Assembly (NCBI RefSeq): GCF_900105095.1
Contig: NZ_LT629743.1
Span: 682,001-746,000, forward strand
Length of the DNA stretch: 64,000 nucleotides
Direction of reading: 5' to 3'
Origin: Erythrobacter sp. HL-111
GTDB lineage: Bacteria; Pseudomonadota; Alphaproteobacteria; Sphingomonadales; Sphingomonadaceae
Positions 8,946 through 15,977 of this stretch are shown piece by piece. The notes under the pieces were generated by a model. That model was not told the DNA's origin. It ran no database searches and worked only from the letters and a program-made list of their open reading frames with translations. The position numbers were made by a program, and so were the translations under genes. The first letter of the stretch is position 1; each line of letters starts with the position of its first letter.

Positions 8946-9560
8946 ATGAACGAGAACGACAAGCCGCAGGACGAAGCGGCCGAGGCCGAACTGAAAGGCG
9001 TGCCCGAGGAATTCCTGAAGGATTCGCCGGGCGATGACGCGGACGGGGAAAAGCGCGAGGCAGTGGGCAAGGAGAGGGGCGAGGACCTGTCCGAAGTGAT
9101 CGCGCAGCTGAAGAACGATCTCGAGGCGGCGAGGCAGGACGTGCTCTATGCCAAGGCCGACACCCAGAACGTGCGCCGCCGGATGGAGAAGGACATTCAG
9201 GACGCGCGCAACTACGCCGCGACCGGCTTTGCCCGGGACATCCTGAGCGTCGCCGACAACCTTGCCCGGGCGGTCCAGGCGATCCCCGAATCCCTGCGCG
9301 AGGACGACAAGATGAAGGGCCTCGTGACCGGGATCGAGGCGACCCAGCGCGAGCTCGAAAAGGTGTTCCGCAGCCACGGTATCGAGCGTGTGCCCTCGGT
9401 CGGCCTGCCGCTCGACCCGAACCGGCACCAGGCCATGATGGAAGTCCCGACCGACGAACACGAACCGGGCACGGTCGTGCAGGAGATGCAGTCGGGCTGG
9501 ATGATCCGCGACCGCCTGCTGCGCCCGGCGATGGTGGGCGTGGCGAAAAAGCCGGACTGA
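8946..9560 (+). CDS. grpE: Nucleotide exchange factor GrpE
   Basis: This 204-residue cochaperone releases ADP from DnaK. The acidic, disordered N-terminus (rich in E, D and K, residues 1-50) leads into the long coiled coil with QDVLYAKADTQNVRRRMEKD. The family signature RDILSVADNLARAV and the beta domain LDPNRHQAMMEVPT, GTVVQEMQSGWMIRDRLLRPAMVGVAKK follow. The ATG at 8946 gives the normal length; longer versions would run into hrcA coding sequence. It probably forms a unit with hrcA and supplies the DnaK system encoded 1.6 kb downstream. Confidence 0.95.
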   Translation: MNENDKPQDEAAEAELKGVPEEFLKDSPGDDADGEKREAVGKERGEDLSEVIAQLKNDLEAARQDVLYAKADTQNVRRRMEKDIQDARNYAATGFARDILSVADNLARAVQAIPESLREDDKMKGLVTGIEATQRELEKVFRSHGIERVPSVGLPLDPNRHQAMMEVPTDEHEPGTVVQEMQSGWMIRDRLLRPAMVGVAKKPD

Positions 9561-9645
9561 GCAATCCGCGTCGCGGGCCGAGGAACCCGCGCATGATCCT
9601 GTCCGTAGGTTATCCGAACAGGGGGGCCGTTACGGAGAGACCAAC

Positions 9646-9936
9646 ATGAAGGAGTTCCTCATCGCACCCGCGCTCGCCGCGAGCACGCTGGCGCTCGGCG
9701 CCTGTGCCGACAACTACGCCGCCGAAGGCGGGCTCGCGGGGGCTGCGGCCGGAGCCGGCGTTGCCGCGGTTACCGGCGAGAATATCACCACCTATGCCCT
9801 CGGAGGCGCCGCTGCGGGAGGCCTCGCGGGCTATTTCGTCGACAAGAACGACGAGTGCGACGGCTACTACCGGGACGAATATCTCGACGAGGACTGCTTC
9901 GGGGAGCCCGGCTATCCCGACGATCCGCGCTCCTGA
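9646..9936 (+). CDS. Small glycine-zipper lipoprotein, function unknown
   Basis: I do not recognise a named family beyond a general glycine-zipper lipoprotein type. The 96-residue product starts with MKEFLIAPALAASTLALGAC, which ends in a lipobox (L-G-A-C) at about residue 20. It continues with two Gly/Ala-rich segments, LAGAAAGAGVAAVTG and ALGGAAAGGLAGYF, of the kind found in outer-membrane-associated glycine-zipper proteins. The last 30 residues are acidic and Tyr/Asp-rich (DECDGYYRDEYLDEDCF) with two cysteines. A GGAGAG ribosome-binding site precedes the ATG. It lies between grpE and a convergent gene. Confidence 0.72.
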   Translation: MKEFLIAPALAASTLALGACADNYAAEGGLAGAAAGAGVAAVTGENITTYALGGAAAGGLAGYFVDKNDECDGYYRDEYLDEDCFGEPGYPDDPRS

Positions 9937-9942
9937 GGCGCT

Positions 9943-10470
9943 TCAAAGGGTCGCACCCGGGAAACGGACGAGGACGTCGTAGGCGGACCTGTCCGCGACC
10001 CCGGCCAGCTTCACCCCGCGCCGCAGCAGGAAGGCGTGGCGCACGATCTCGGCCTGCTGCTCGATCCCGTAGGAGGTCAGCGGGCGGCCGGGCTTCAGCG
10101 CGTAGTCGTAACGGCAGAAGGGGTGGCGGTATAGCACGAGATACCAGCTCCCTTTCGTGCGCGTCTGCCAGACATGGGTGAGTTCGTGGATGAGCAGCCC
10201 CTGCCTGAACACGTCCTCACGCGCGAAATCGTCGCAATAGGCGCTGCCTTCCGGATGGAAATGGAGATGGCCGCGCGGGGCCATCGTCACCTTGCGTGGC
10301 TGCAGGGGAAACCACTTGCGCCGCCGGAGCTCTATTCGCGAATAATCGAGCGCATCGCCGAAGATGCCGCGCGCCAGTTCGACCTCGCCCGGCGTGAGCG
10401 GGCGGGCCGCGCCCCTGGGGCAGGCGGGCGGGGCCGCGTGGCCGCCGTTTCCGCCCGCAACCCTCGTCAG
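9943..10470 (-). CDS. 'Vgr-related' HELTH-motif protein, apparent CTG start
   Basis: The product resembles a sphingomonad protein family annotated 'vgr-related', with a zinc-peptidase-like HELTHVWQ motif, but its activity is unknown. The family-like reading frame is continuous from about 10470: it includes LTPGEVELARGIFG, DYSRIELRRRKWFPLQPRKV, then GHLHFHPEGS and HELTHVWQ. There is no ATG, GTG or TTG in frame upstream of the GTG at 10290, which would cut off about 60 conserved-looking residues. A CTG at 10470 overlaps the TGA stop of the upstream gene (CTGA) and has GGGGAAG a few bases before it. The coordinates given assume that start, yielding 175 residues; a conventional annotation would begin at 10290. 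A sequencing error or frameshift is the alternative. Confidence 0.6.
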   Translation of the reverse strand: MTRVAGGNGGHAAPPACPRGAARPLTPGEVELARGIFGDALDYSRIELRRRKWFPLQPRKVTMAPRGHLHFHPEGSAYCDDFAREDVFRQGLLIHELTHVWQTRTKGSWYLVLYRHPFCRYDYALKPGRPLTSYGIEQQAEIVRHAFLLRRGVKLAGVADRSAYDVLVRFPGATL

Positions 10471-10982
10471 CGTTCTTCCCCGGCCGCGCGCACCTCGGCG
10501 TCGAATTCGTGCGTGGCCCCGCCCGCGAAGACCAGCGTCACCCTGGCCGTGCTGCCGGGGGCGATCGCCTCGGACGGCTCGAACACCATGACGTGCTTGC
10601 CGCCCGGCTCGAAGGCGACTTCGGTGCCCTTGGTGAGCGGGATAGGGTCCGCCGTGTTCATCTGCATCCGCCCGTCATATTCCATCACGTCGTGGACGTC
10701 GGCATCGCCCGCGCCCTCGACCCTGGCATCGCGGATCGTGATGCCCTTTTCCCCGTCATAGGCGAGGTCGAAATAGACCGCCGCCGGGTTGCCCTCGACC
10801 GGAGCGAGGACGAGCCGCGCGTCGGAAATCTCGATCCCGGCGACCGTGCCCTGCGGCGCCGTTTCGGCAGGGTCGTCGGCCTCGCCCTCGCAGGCGGCGA
10901 GCGGGAGGGTGGCGGCGAGCAGCATGAGCGCGAAGCGGGTTCTCACAGCATTCGAATTCACGTCGGTTTTCCCCTTTGTCAT
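10467..10982 (-). CDS. Copper chaperone PCu(A)C lipoprotein
   Basis: A 171-residue periplasmic copper-binding protein of the PCu(A)C family, which hands Cu(I) to cytochrome c oxidase CuA. The copper site is visible as [13 protein letters not shown], and later KHVMVFEP, giving the H-x3-M ... M ... H-x-M pattern. The N-terminus is a lipoprotein signal, [20 protein letters not shown] seven codons downstream (10961) has a better spaced AAGGGG and is an equally good start, giving 164 residues. It is divergent from dnaK with 146 nt between them. The HELTH-motif gene follows with overlap. Confidence 0.9.
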   Translation of the reverse strand: MTKGKTDVNSNAVRTRFALMLLAATLPLAACEGEADDPAETAPQGTVAGIEISDARLVLAPVEGNPAAVYFDLAYDGEKGITIRDARVEGAGDADVHDVMEYDGRMQMNTADPIPLTKGTEVAFEPGGKHVMVFEPSEAIAPGSTARVTLVFAGGATHEFDAEVRAAGEER

Positions 10983-11010
10983 GGGCCGAACGCCCTAGAG
11001 CTGCCCATGC

Positions 11011-11038
11011 CTTGTGCCAAGCGAAACCGCTCCTATAT
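11011..11038 (+). promoter_or_regulatory. RpoH (sigma-32)-type heat-shock promoter of dnaK
   Basis: CTTG at 11011-11014 and CCTATAT at 11032-11038 match the alphaproteobacterial RpoH consensus (CTTG, then C-Y-T-A-T-n-T), with 17 nt between the two blocks. Transcription would start near 11045, about 85 nt upstream of the dnaK ATG. The match is by eye against the known consensus. Confidence 0.7.
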
Positions 11039-11128
11039 CCCGCCAAGAATAGAGCCGCCGTGGGCCTTGCCGCTTCATGGGAGGTGCGAATTGGCGGTGT
11101 CCAACAACCAGCTATGGATGGGGTTAAA

Positions 11129-13063
11129 ATGGGTAAAGTAATCGGTATCGACCTCGGCACCACCAATTCGTGCGTCGCCGTGATGGATGGGGGCAAGCCC
11201 AAGGTCATCGAAAATTCCGAAGGCGCGCGCACGACGCCCTCGATCGTCGCCTTCACCAAGGATGGTGAGCGCCTGATCGGGCAGTCGGCGAAGCGCCAGG
11301 CAGTGACCAACCCCGACAACACCCTTTTCGCGATCAAGCGGCTGATCGGCCGCCGTTTCGACGATCCCACGACCAAGAAGGACATGGAGATCGTCCCCTA
11401 CACCATCACCAGGGGCAAGAACGGCGATGCCTGGGTCAAGGCCGGCGGCGAGGAATACAGCCCCTCGCAGATTTCCGCCTTCATCCTGCAGAAAATGAAG
11501 GAAACTGCCGAGAGCTATCTCGGCGAGACGGTGACGCAGGCGGTGATCACCGTCCCTGCCTATTTCAACGACGCGCAGCGCCAGGCGACCAAGGACGCAG
11601 GGCAGATCGCGGGGCTCGAAGTGCTTCGCATCATCAACGAACCGACCGCGGCCGCGCTCGCCTACGGCCTCGACAAGGAAGACGGCAAGACCATCGCCGT
11701 CTACGACCTCGGCGGCGGCACCTTCGATGTCTCGATCCTCGAGATCGGCGACGGCGTGTTCGAAGTGAAGTCGACCAATGGCGACACCTTCCTCGGCGGG
11801 GAGGATTTCGACAACGCGATCGTCGAACACCTCGCCGATTCCTTCAAGAAGAAGGAGAACATGGACCTTCGCAAGGACAAGCTTGCGCTCCAGCGGCTCA
11901 AGGAAGCGGCGGAAAAGGCCAAGATCGAACTGTCGAGCTCGGCTTCGACCGAAGTCAACCTGCCGTTCATCACCGCGCGCATGGAGGACGGTTCGTCCAC
12001 CCCGCTGCACCTGGTCGAGACGATCACCCGCTCCGACCTCGAAAAGCTGGTCGACGGGCTGATCCAGCGCACGCTCGATCCCTGCAAGAAAGCGATGAGC
12101 GATGTCGGCGTTTCCAAGGACGACATCGACGAGGTGATCCTTGTCGGCGGGATGACCCGGATGCCCAAGGTGCGCGAGACGGTGGAGAAGTTCTTCGGTT
12201 CGAAACCGCACACCGGCGTCAACCCCGATGAAGTCGTGGCCATGGGCGCGGCGATCCAGGCGGGCGTGCTGCAGGGCGACGTCAAGGACGTGCTGCTGCT
12301 CGACGTGACCCCGCTTTCGCTCGGCATCGAGACGCTGGGCGGCGTGTTCACCCGCATGATCGACCGCAACACGACCATCCCGACCAAGAAGACCCAGACC
12401 TATTCGACCGCCGAGGACAACCAGAACGCGGTGACGATCAAGGTCTACCAGGGCGAGCGCGAGATGGCCGCGGACAACAAGCTGCTCGGCAATTTCGATC
12501 TCGTCGGGATCCCGCCGGCGCCGCGCGGCGTGCCGCAGATCGAGGTGACCTTCGACATCGACGCGAACGGCATCGTCTCCGTCAGCGCCAAGGACAAGGG
12601 CACCGGCAAGGAGCAGACGATCAAGATCCAGGCCTCGGGCGGCCTTTCGGACAACGACATCGAACAGATGGTGCAGGATGCCGAGAAGTTCGCCGAGGAG
12701 GACAAGAAGCGCCGCGCCCTGGCCGAGGCCCGCAACCAGGCCGACAGCCTCGTCCATGCGACCGAAAAGCAGCTCGAGGAGCATGGCGACAAGATCGACG
12801 CCGGGCTCAAGACCGAGATCGAGGGCGCCATCGGCGAGGTGAAGACCGCGCTCGAGGGCGATGATCCCGACGCGATCAACGCCAAGAGCGAGGCGCTGAG
12901 CCAGCTCGCGATGAAGATGGGCCAGGCGATCTACGAGAAGGAGCAGGCCTCCTCGGCCGAGACCGGCGATGCCGGGGCCGAGACGGCTGCGGATGCCTCC
13001 TCGGGCGACGAGGACGTGGTCGACGCCGAATTCTCCGAGGTCGACGAAGACAAGAAGGGCTGA
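11129..13063 (+). CDS. dnaK: Molecular chaperone DnaK (Hsp70)
   Basis: The 644-residue Hsp70 has [17 protein letters not shown] at its start, the phosphate-1 motif. [29 protein letters not shown] and the substrate-binding-domain pieces [19 protein letters not shown] and [20 protein letters not shown] are also present. The C-terminal tail ends [16 protein letters not shown], the EEVD-like bacterial tail region. The ATG at 11129 gives the family length; in-frame sequence upstream is leader. A sigma-32-type promoter lies about 90 nt upstream and dnaJ follows. With GrpE and DnaJ in the same region it forms the complete DnaK folding machine. Confidence 0.98.
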   Translation: MGKVIGIDLGTTNSCVAVMDGGKPKVIENSEGARTTPSIVAFTKDGERLIGQSAKRQAVTNPDNTLFAIKRLIGRRFDDPTTKKDMEIVPYTITRGKNGDAWVKAGGEEYSPSQISAFILQKMKETAESYLGETVTQAVITVPAYFNDAQRQATKDAGQIAGLEVLRIINEPTAAALAYGLDKEDGKTIAVYDLGGGTFDVSILEIGDGVFEVKSTNGDTFLGGEDFDNAIVEHLADSFKKKENMDLRKDKLALQRLKEAAEKAKIELSSSASTEVNLPFITARMEDGSSTPLHLVETITRSDLEKLVDGLIQRTLDPCKKAMSDVGVSKDDIDEVILVGGMTRMPKVRETVEKFFGSKPHTGVNPDEVVAMGAAIQAGVLQGDVKDVLLLDVTPLSLGIETLGGVFTRMIDRNTTIPTKKTQTYSTAEDNQNAVTIKVYQGEREMAADNKLLGNFDLVGIPPAPRGVPQIEVTFDIDANGIVSVSAKDKGTGKEQTIKIQASGGLSDNDIEQMVQDAEKFAEEDKKRRALAEARNQADSLVHATEKQLEEHGDKIDAGLKTEIEGAIGEVKTALEGDDPDAINAKSEALSQLAMKMGQAIYEKEQASSAETGDAGAETAADASSGDEDVVDAEFSEVDEDKKG

Positions 13064-13080
13064 GCCCCGATGGAAAGCGC

Positions 13081-13128
13081 CCCGCCGCCGACGCCGCTCC
13101 GCAAGGACCGGCGATCGGCGGCGGGCCT
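13081..13128 (+). terminator. Intercistronic stem-loop between dnaK and dnaJ
   Basis: CCCGCCGCCGA at 13081-13091 pairs perfectly over 11 bp with TCGGCGGCGGG at 13115-13125, with a 23-nt loop, and is followed by CCTTT. It sits 18 nt after the dnaK stop. It probably acts as a partial terminator or mRNA 3'-end stabiliser that lowers dnaJ relative to dnaK. The T-run is short, so full termination is unlikely. Confidence 0.5.
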
Positions 13129-13150
13129 TTGACGGGGGATCAGGACCGCC

Positions 13151-14296
13151 ATGTCCCAGACGAAGATCGACTATTACCAGACGCTCGGCGTGTCGCGCGA
13201 TGCCGACGGCGCCACGATCAAGAGCGCCTATCGCAAGCTCGCGATGAAATTCCACCCGGACCGCAATCCGGGCGATGCCGAGGCCGAGGCGAGGTTCAAG
13301 GCCGTGGGCGAGGCCTATGAATGCCTCAAGGACCCGCAGAAGCGCGCCGCCTATGATCGCTACGGCCACGAGGCCTTCACCCAGGGAATGGGCGGCGGTT
13401 TCGGCGGGGGCGGCTTCGGCGGCGGCCATCCGGGCGATTTCACCGATATCGGCGACATCTTCGAAACCATCTTCGGCAGCGCCTTCGGCGGCGCGCGCGG
13501 CCCCCGCACCCAGGCGCGGCGCGGGGCGGACCTGCGCTTCGACCTCGAGGTGACCCTCGAAGACGCTTTCCACGGCAAGTCGACCGAGGTCGAGATCGAG
13601 GTCAGCCAGTCCTGCGACACCTGCGATGGCACCGGCGCGACCCCGGGCACGGGCGAGCGTCAATGCAACCTGTGCGGCGGCATGGGCGCGGTCCGTGCGA
13701 AACAGGGCCTTTTCGTGGTCGAGCGTCCGTGCCCGACCTGCGCCGGGCGCGGCGTGGTGATCGAGGATCCGTGCAAGGCCTGCCTCGGCGAAGGCCGGGT
13801 CGACCGGCCCCAGGCGCTGAAGGTCGACATTCCTCCCGGGGTCGACACCGGCACGCGCATCCGCCTGACGGGCAAGGGCGAGGCCGGTCAGCGCGGCGCA
13901 CCCCCGGGCGATCTCTACATCTTCATCCACGTGAAATCGCACGACCTGTTCGAACGCGAGGGCACGACTCTCGCGACCCGCGTGCCGATCAGCTTCACCA
14001 CCGCGGCGCTCGGCGGCTGCGTCGAGATCCCTGACCTCGACGGTTCGACCAACCGGATCGACATTCCCGCCGGGATGCAGTCGGGCAAGCAGCTGCGCGT
14101 GCGCGGTGCCGGGATGCCGGTGCTGCAGGGCCGCGGGCGGGGCGATCTCGTGGTCGAGATCATGGTCGAAACCCCGACGAGGCTGACCCGCAAGCAGAAG
14201 GAAATCCTGCAGGCCTTCCGCGAGACGGAAACCGGCGACGAATGCCCCGAGAGCCGCAGCTTCCTGTCGAAACTGAAGGACGCTTTCGGCGGCTGA
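13151..14296 (+). CDS. dnaJ: Chaperone protein DnaJ
   Basis: The 381-residue Hsp40 stimulates the DnaK ATPase and holds unfolded clients. Its J domain spans residues 5-70 with KFHPDRNPG, which contains the HPD motif. A Gly/Phe region with GGGFGGGGFGGG follows. The zinc-binding domain has four C-x-x-C pairs: CDTCDGTGA, CNLCGGMG, CPTCAGRG and CKACLGEG. The C-terminal client-binding domains include DLYIFIHVKSHDLFEREG. It is in the same orientation as dnaK, 87 nt downstream and behind a stem-loop. Its stop lies 22 nt from the left end of the IS element. Confidence 0.98.
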   Translation: MSQTKIDYYQTLGVSRDADGATIKSAYRKLAMKFHPDRNPGDAEAEARFKAVGEAYECLKDPQKRAAYDRYGHEAFTQGMGGGFGGGGFGGGHPGDFTDIGDIFETIFGSAFGGARGPRTQARRGADLRFDLEVTLEDAFHGKSTEVEIEVSQSCDTCDGTGATPGTGERQCNLCGGMGAVRAKQGLFVVERPCPTCAGRGVVIEDPCKACLGEGRVDRPQALKVDIPPGVDTGTRIRLTGKGEAGQRGAPPGDLYIFIHVKSHDLFEREGTTLATRVPISFTTAALGGCVEIPDLDGSTNRIDIPAGMQSGKQLRVRGAGMPVLQGRGRGDLVVEIMVETPTRLTRKQKEILQAFRETETGDECPESRSFLSKLKDAFGG

Positions 14297-14318
14297 GCGA
14301 GCCCGGCGACCGCTCTAG

Positions 14319-15977
14319 CCTCTCTTATTCACGGCGATGCGGTTGGGCGCCTCTCGGCGCGAGCTTGACGCCACTGCTGCGTGCGGCGGCGTAGAGCGGG
14401 CGTGCGGCACCGCTGGCGTCTGTTTCACCGCGCTGTGATCGATGGGCTTTTCTGGTTGAAGGACTTGGCTCGGGGTTTCTGCGGCACTGCCGCGCCCGCT
14501 ACGTCGGCGCAGGCTTGAGCGCGAGAACGATGGCACGCATCAGATCGGCATCGGGGCACGCAGAGGCGAACGCTACGCGGATTCGGGTGGCGCTTTCCAT
14601 GACGCGGGCAGCAACCTTGAGCAGCCGCAGGCGCAGGGTCGTAAACTCGGCTTTTGCCAGAGCGGTGGTCTTTGGGATCGCCTGCTGAACGCGCCACAGC
14701 AGCCAGTAGGCAGCGGTGTGCAGGATCAGGCGCATCTGGTTGGCGTTCGCCGACCGGCACGAGGTGCGGTCACTGGCCAGCTGGGTCTTGTGCAGCTTGA
14801 TCAAGTTCTCGGCCTGCCCGCGCGCACAGTAGAGCGTGTCATAGATGTATTCAGCCGAGCCTTGGGTTAGCGATGTGACGACATAGCGGATATCCATGCC
14901 CAGCGTGCTGGCCTCGATCCTGGCGACGACGCGGCGCTGGCGGTTCCAGCTCTTCGCGCCGTAGCGGGTCTCGGCATAGCTGCGCAGGACCGGGAGTTGG
15001 CACTCGGCGCGGCGGACCGCGCAGGCATCGGCGGCAGTGACGATAACCGGATCAGCGCGCAGCGCGGCGTTGGTCGGCAGACCGAACACGTAATCGACAT
15101 GGGCCGCCTCGCAGAAGGCCATGACCTCGGGCCGTCCATAATGCCCGTCACCGCGGATGGTGATGTGGGTATCAGGCCAGTGGCGGCGAAGATGGCGCAC
15201 CAGACGCCGGATATGCCCTGCCGCCTCCTTGCCAGAAGGCGTCTTGCCCGTGCGCAGCAGCATCGCCACCGGCCGGCCCGTTGCCGTGTCGTAGACATGG
15301 ATCGGCAGGAAGCAGCGCTCCCCATGATGTCCGTTCCAGAAGGAGAGTTGCTGATAGCCGTGCACGACGTCGCAGGTGTCATCGATATCCAGCGTCACCG
15401 CCGCCGGCGGAGTGGGGTAGCTGGCGCAGTAGATGTCGATCATGATCCCCAGCATCTTTGCCAGCTCGCGCGTGCTCGGCGCATTCTCCCAGCGGCTCAT
15501 CGTCGGTTGGCTGGCCAACCCCGCACCCGATCCCGGCAGCTTGCCCAGCGCAAGGCGGAAGCCCGGATCATCGCGCAGAGCGTCGAGATCATCGGCATCC
15601 TCATAGCCGCAGGCGATCGCGAACATCCGCGCGCGCAGGATATCTTCAAGCCGATGAACCACCCGAGCAGGATCGCGCGGATCGGCAATACACGCCGCAA
15701 GCCGCTGGCAGAGCCCCATCATGCGCTCGGCCTGAGCCAGCACCAGGACCCCGCCATCCGAGGTCAGCCTGCCGCCGTCAAACGCAGCTGTGACCTTCTT
15801 GCCGCGCACTGCTGGAAACGAAAATACGGACGCGCTATCATCGCATCCGGCGGGTGTGGTCTGTGGCATATTTTGCCCCGTTGCAGGTCTGGCTTAAGCA
15901 ACCACATTCCTACAACAATGCAAATGCTTACGCCACTCCCGCCAACCCGTCAGACCACCGCCGGTGAATAATCCGGG
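14319..15977 (-). mobile_element. IS1380-family insertion sequence (1659 bp) with 4-bp CTAG target duplications
   Basis: The element carries one transposase gene and has recognisable ends. The left end reads CC-TCTC-TTATTCAC and the right end, on the other strand, CC-CGGA-TTATTCAC; both continue into a GGCG-type sequence. The inverted repeats match at 10 of the first 14 positions. CTAG is present immediately outside both ends (14315-14318 and 15978-15981), fitting the 4-bp duplication expected of this family. The length (about 1.66 kb) is also typical. About 180 nt lie between the left end and the transposase stop, and about 108 nt between the transposase start and the right end. The element looks complete. 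Confidence 0.85.
14499..15869 (-). CDS. IS1380-family transposase
   Basis: The 456-residue DDE transposase of the IS1380 family occupies most of the element. Candidate catalytic residues are the Asp in TLDIDDTCD, the Asp in IRGDGHYGRPEVM and the Glu in CARGQAENLIKLHKTQ. The latter is the Y-x2-R-x3-E-type region near the C-terminus. LTSDGGVLVLAQAERMMGL near the N-terminus is typical of the family. No stop, frameshift or truncation is visible, so the gene may be active. It lies convergent to dnaJ and in the same orientation as the patatin-like gene upstream of it. Confidence 0.93.
   Translation of the reverse strand: MPQTTPAGCDDSASVFSFPAVRGKKVTAAFDGGRLTSDGGVLVLAQAERMMGLCQRLAACIADPRDPARVVHRLEDILRARMFAIACGYEDADDLDALRDDPGFRLALGKLPGSGAGLASQPTMSRWENAPSTRELAKMLGIMIDIYCASYPTPPAAVTLDIDDTCDVVHGYQQLSFWNGHHGERCFLPIHVYDTATGRPVAMLLRTGKTPSGKEAAGHIRRLVRHLRRHWPDTHITIRGDGHYGRPEVMAFCEAAHVDYVFGLPTNAALRADPVIVTAADACAVRRAECQLPVLRSYAETRYGAKSWNRQRRVVARIEASTLGMDIRYVVTSLTQGSAEYIYDTLYCARGQAENLIKLHKTQLASDRTSCRSANANQMRLILHTAAYWLLWRVQQAIPKTTALAKAEFTTLRLRLLKVAARVMESATRIRVAFASACPDADLMRAIVLALKPAPT

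Noticed and set aside
11075-13942. A 955-codon open frame antisense to dnaK and dnaJ
   Set aside because: High-GC3 coding sequence produces long antisense frames; the translation has no recognisable domain and dnaK/dnaJ are certain.
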